From NCBI GenBank assembly GCA_022839625.1, contig JALHJL010000054.1:1-31097 (forward strand): a stretch of 31,097 bases of DNA. The letters are read 5' to 3'. Below, one piece after another: positions 29,865 through 31,097 of the stretch (position 1 is its first letter; every line of letters starts with the position of its first letter). The notes beneath the pieces were generated by a model. The model searched no databases. It worked only from the letters and a program-made list of their open reading frames with translations, and was not told the DNA's origin. A program made the translations under genes and the position numbers. Source of the DNA: Phycisphaerales bacterium. Its GTDB lineage: Bacteria; Planctomycetota; Phycisphaerae; UBA1845; Fen-1342.

Positions 29865-30533
29865 GTGGATTACTGGCAGTACGTCAGTCAGGTGCCGCAT
29901 GACGGGGACAGCACGTACCTGGAAGGCTCGTATGGCACGTTCAACGTCAACGTCGCGAACGTCGCCCTCGGCCCCGGGGAGCGCATCGTCGCCGTCGCCG
30001 CGGCGCTGTGCTGGCGGAACTCGTACAGCGCGTTCGGGCAGGGCTTCCTGCGGGTCGGCGCGGCTATGCAGTCGACGAATTCGTTCTACGTGCCGCCGAC
30101 CTACGACACGAACTACGTGCTGGCCCGCACGGTGCCGGGCACGACCCGCGCGTGGCTCAAGGCTGACCTCGACGCCGCCCTGGTTGGCGGGAACGTCAAC
30201 GGCGGCTACGGGCTGCGCTGCACGCAGGCCGGTGTGCACGTGCTGCTGCACACGCCGCCGGTCGTGCCGCTCGAACCCAAGGAGCAAGCCATGAACTTCC
30301 AGGCCATGGAGCCGCTGACCGCCAACGGCAGCGACCAGCCGGTCGAGGTGCCGCGCGGCGCCACATTGGTGGTGCATCCGCTGGCGGCGAACGTGGAGGT
30401 CCGCGACGTGGCCGGCGGGACCGCCAAGCTGACCATCCCGGCCGACTCGATGGTGATGCTCGGCCCGTCGTATGGCCAGACGGTGTATCTGAAGGCGACG
30501 GCGGGCACGGTGATCGAACTTGCGGTGACGTAG
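29865..30533 (+). CDS. Virion-associated protein, probable companion of the LamG protein (222 aa)
   Basis: GTG at 29865 has GAGGAG six bases upstream, overlapping the previous stop. DYWQYVSQVPHDGDSTYLEG, NVNVANVALGPGERIVAVAA, then NSFYVPPTYDTNYVLARTVP build a first beta-rich domain (1-140). After MNFQAMEPLTANGSDQPVEV a second small beta domain (about 145-222) has GATLVVHPLAANVEVRDVAG. The first domain resembles the segment that usually follows a LamG domain in one chain. Two originally separate proteins could be fused here, since AUG at 30292 could start the second domain alone. Confidence 0.7.
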   Translation: MDYWQYVSQVPHDGDSTYLEGSYGTFNVNVANVALGPGERIVAVAAALCWRNSYSAFGQGFLRVGAAMQSTNSFYVPPTYDTNYVLARTVPGTTRAWLKADLDAALVGGNVNGGYGLRCTQAGVHVLLHTPPVVPLEPKEQAMNFQAMEPLTANGSDQPVEVPRGATLVVHPLAANVEVRDVAGGTAKLTIPADSMVMLGPSYGQTVYLKATAGTVIELAVT

Positions 30534-30564
30534 CCCGGGCGCGGCAGTCAAGGAGGACTCAGTC

Positions 30565-30981
30565 ATGCCCAACTTCGTTCTGGGAATGAACGCGAAGCTG
30601 TATCACGGCGCGGCGGGTGGCTCCGCGGCGACCGAACTCACCAACGTCCGCAACGTGACGCTCAACCTCGAAGCGGGCGAAGCCGACGTGACCACGCGGG
30701 CCAACCTTGGCTGGCGGGCCACCGCGCCCACATTGCGCGAGTGCTCGGTCGACTTCGAGATGGTCTGGGACCCGGAGGATGCCGGATTCACGGCGATCAA
30801 GAACGCCTTCCTGACCAACGGGCTGATCGCGCTGAAGGTGCTCGACCAGGCCAACGGCCAGGGCCCTGACGGCGACTTCTCGATCACGTCGTTCACGCGG
30901 AGTGAGGAACTCGAGGAAGCATTGACCGTCAGCGTGACCGCGAAGCTGGCTGTGTTCCGCAGCTGGGTGGAAGGGACCTGA
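30565..30981 (+). CDS. Tail tube (major tail) protein (138 aa)
   Basis: FVLGMNAKLYHGAAGGSAAT then LTNVRNVTLNLEAGEADVTT, RANLGWRATAPTLRECSVDF, EMVWDPEDAGFTAIKNAF and a C-terminal SVTAKLAVFRSW follow the pattern of siphophage tail tube proteins (an N-terminal loop, a beta sandwich and a helix). AGGAGG precedes the ATG. It supports a non-contractile or tubed tail. Strong by pattern and position. Confidence 0.78.
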   Translation: MPNFVLGMNAKLYHGAAGGSAATELTNVRNVTLNLEAGEADVTTRANLGWRATAPTLRECSVDFEMVWDPEDAGFTAIKNAFLTNGLIALKVLDQANGQGPDGDFSITSFTRSEELEEALTVSVTAKLAVFRSWVEGT

Positions 30982-30983
30982 GC

Positions 30984-31097
30984 ATGAAGACCTTCAATGA
31001 CAACGCCGGCCGCACGTGGACCATCGCCATCAACGTCGATGCCATCAAGCGTGTGCGCGGCCTGCTCGACGTCGACCTGCTCGGCATCCTCGACGGC
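30984..31097 (+). CDS. Probable tail assembly protein, 3' end outside window
   Basis: Only the first 38 codons are present: MKTFNDNAGRTWTIAINVDA, then IKRVRGLLDVDLLGIL. It follows the tail tube gene by two bases with AAGGGACC upstream, the place of a tail assembly chaperone. The sequence is too short to assign a family. Confidence 0.6.
   Translation, partial: MKTFNDNAGRTWTIAINVDAIKRVRGLLDVDLLGILDG

Overview
This window is the left and middle part of a tailed-phage genome, most likely an integrated prophage of a high-GC bacterium. The serine recombinase with a ParB-like HTH partner, the many small hypothetical proteins and the LamG/DUF2190-type virion genes would fit a Planctomycetota host, but that assignment is an inference. 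Base composition is strongly GC-rich throughout, with three local AT-richer exceptions: the candidate origin near 14.4 kb, a terminator at 3.6 kb and a hairpin at 10.3 kb.

Layout. (1) 1-1.3 kb: the end of a large serine recombinase gene and an overlapping HTH gene. (2) 1.56-3.65 kb: one unrecognised 644-aa gene with its own sigma70-like promoter and a perfect intrinsic terminator, the layout of a moron (cargo gene). (3) 3.7-16.4 kb, plus strand: a sigma-factor-like gene, then a recombination and replication operon. It encodes a PD-(D/E)XK nuclease, a Sak4-like ATPase, a DUF669 SSB-like protein, a RusA-like resolvase, a SF2 helicase split by an intein and two frameshifts, a ParB-MT-A70 methyltransferase, a PrimPol primase, an iteron-rich AT-rich region that looks like a replication origin, and a second ParB-methyltransferase. 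(4) 16.4-19.45 kb, minus strand: eight small genes (zinc-finger, HARE-HTH and SH3-like proteins). (5) 19.7 kb to the end, plus strand: packaging and virion genes. These are terminase, zinc ribbon, a tRNA with a CAU anticodon, portal, a protease-capsid fusion, an HNH homing endonuclease, DUF2190, connector and tail genes, a LamG protein, a tail tube protein and the start of one further gene. The layout suggests a siphovirus.

Main discoveries. Two complete type II hammerhead ribozyme motifs lie in the minus-strand cassette, one on each side of a 70-aa gene. If both cut, they release a 294-nt RNA that carries exactly that gene. The two ends of this RNA could rebuild a hammerhead on ligation, as in retrozyme or viroid-like circular RNAs. 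Second, a 30-bp bipartite element (GCGACAGAAC-N7-CACGCAGATGTAG) occurs twice: directly after the sigma-like gene, ahead of the replication operon, and again ahead of the tRNA and virion genes. It is a good candidate for a phage-specific promoter read by the phage sigma factor. The sigma gene itself has a leader in which both the ribosome binding site and the start codon can be base-paired.

All family calls come from reading motifs; no database search was made.
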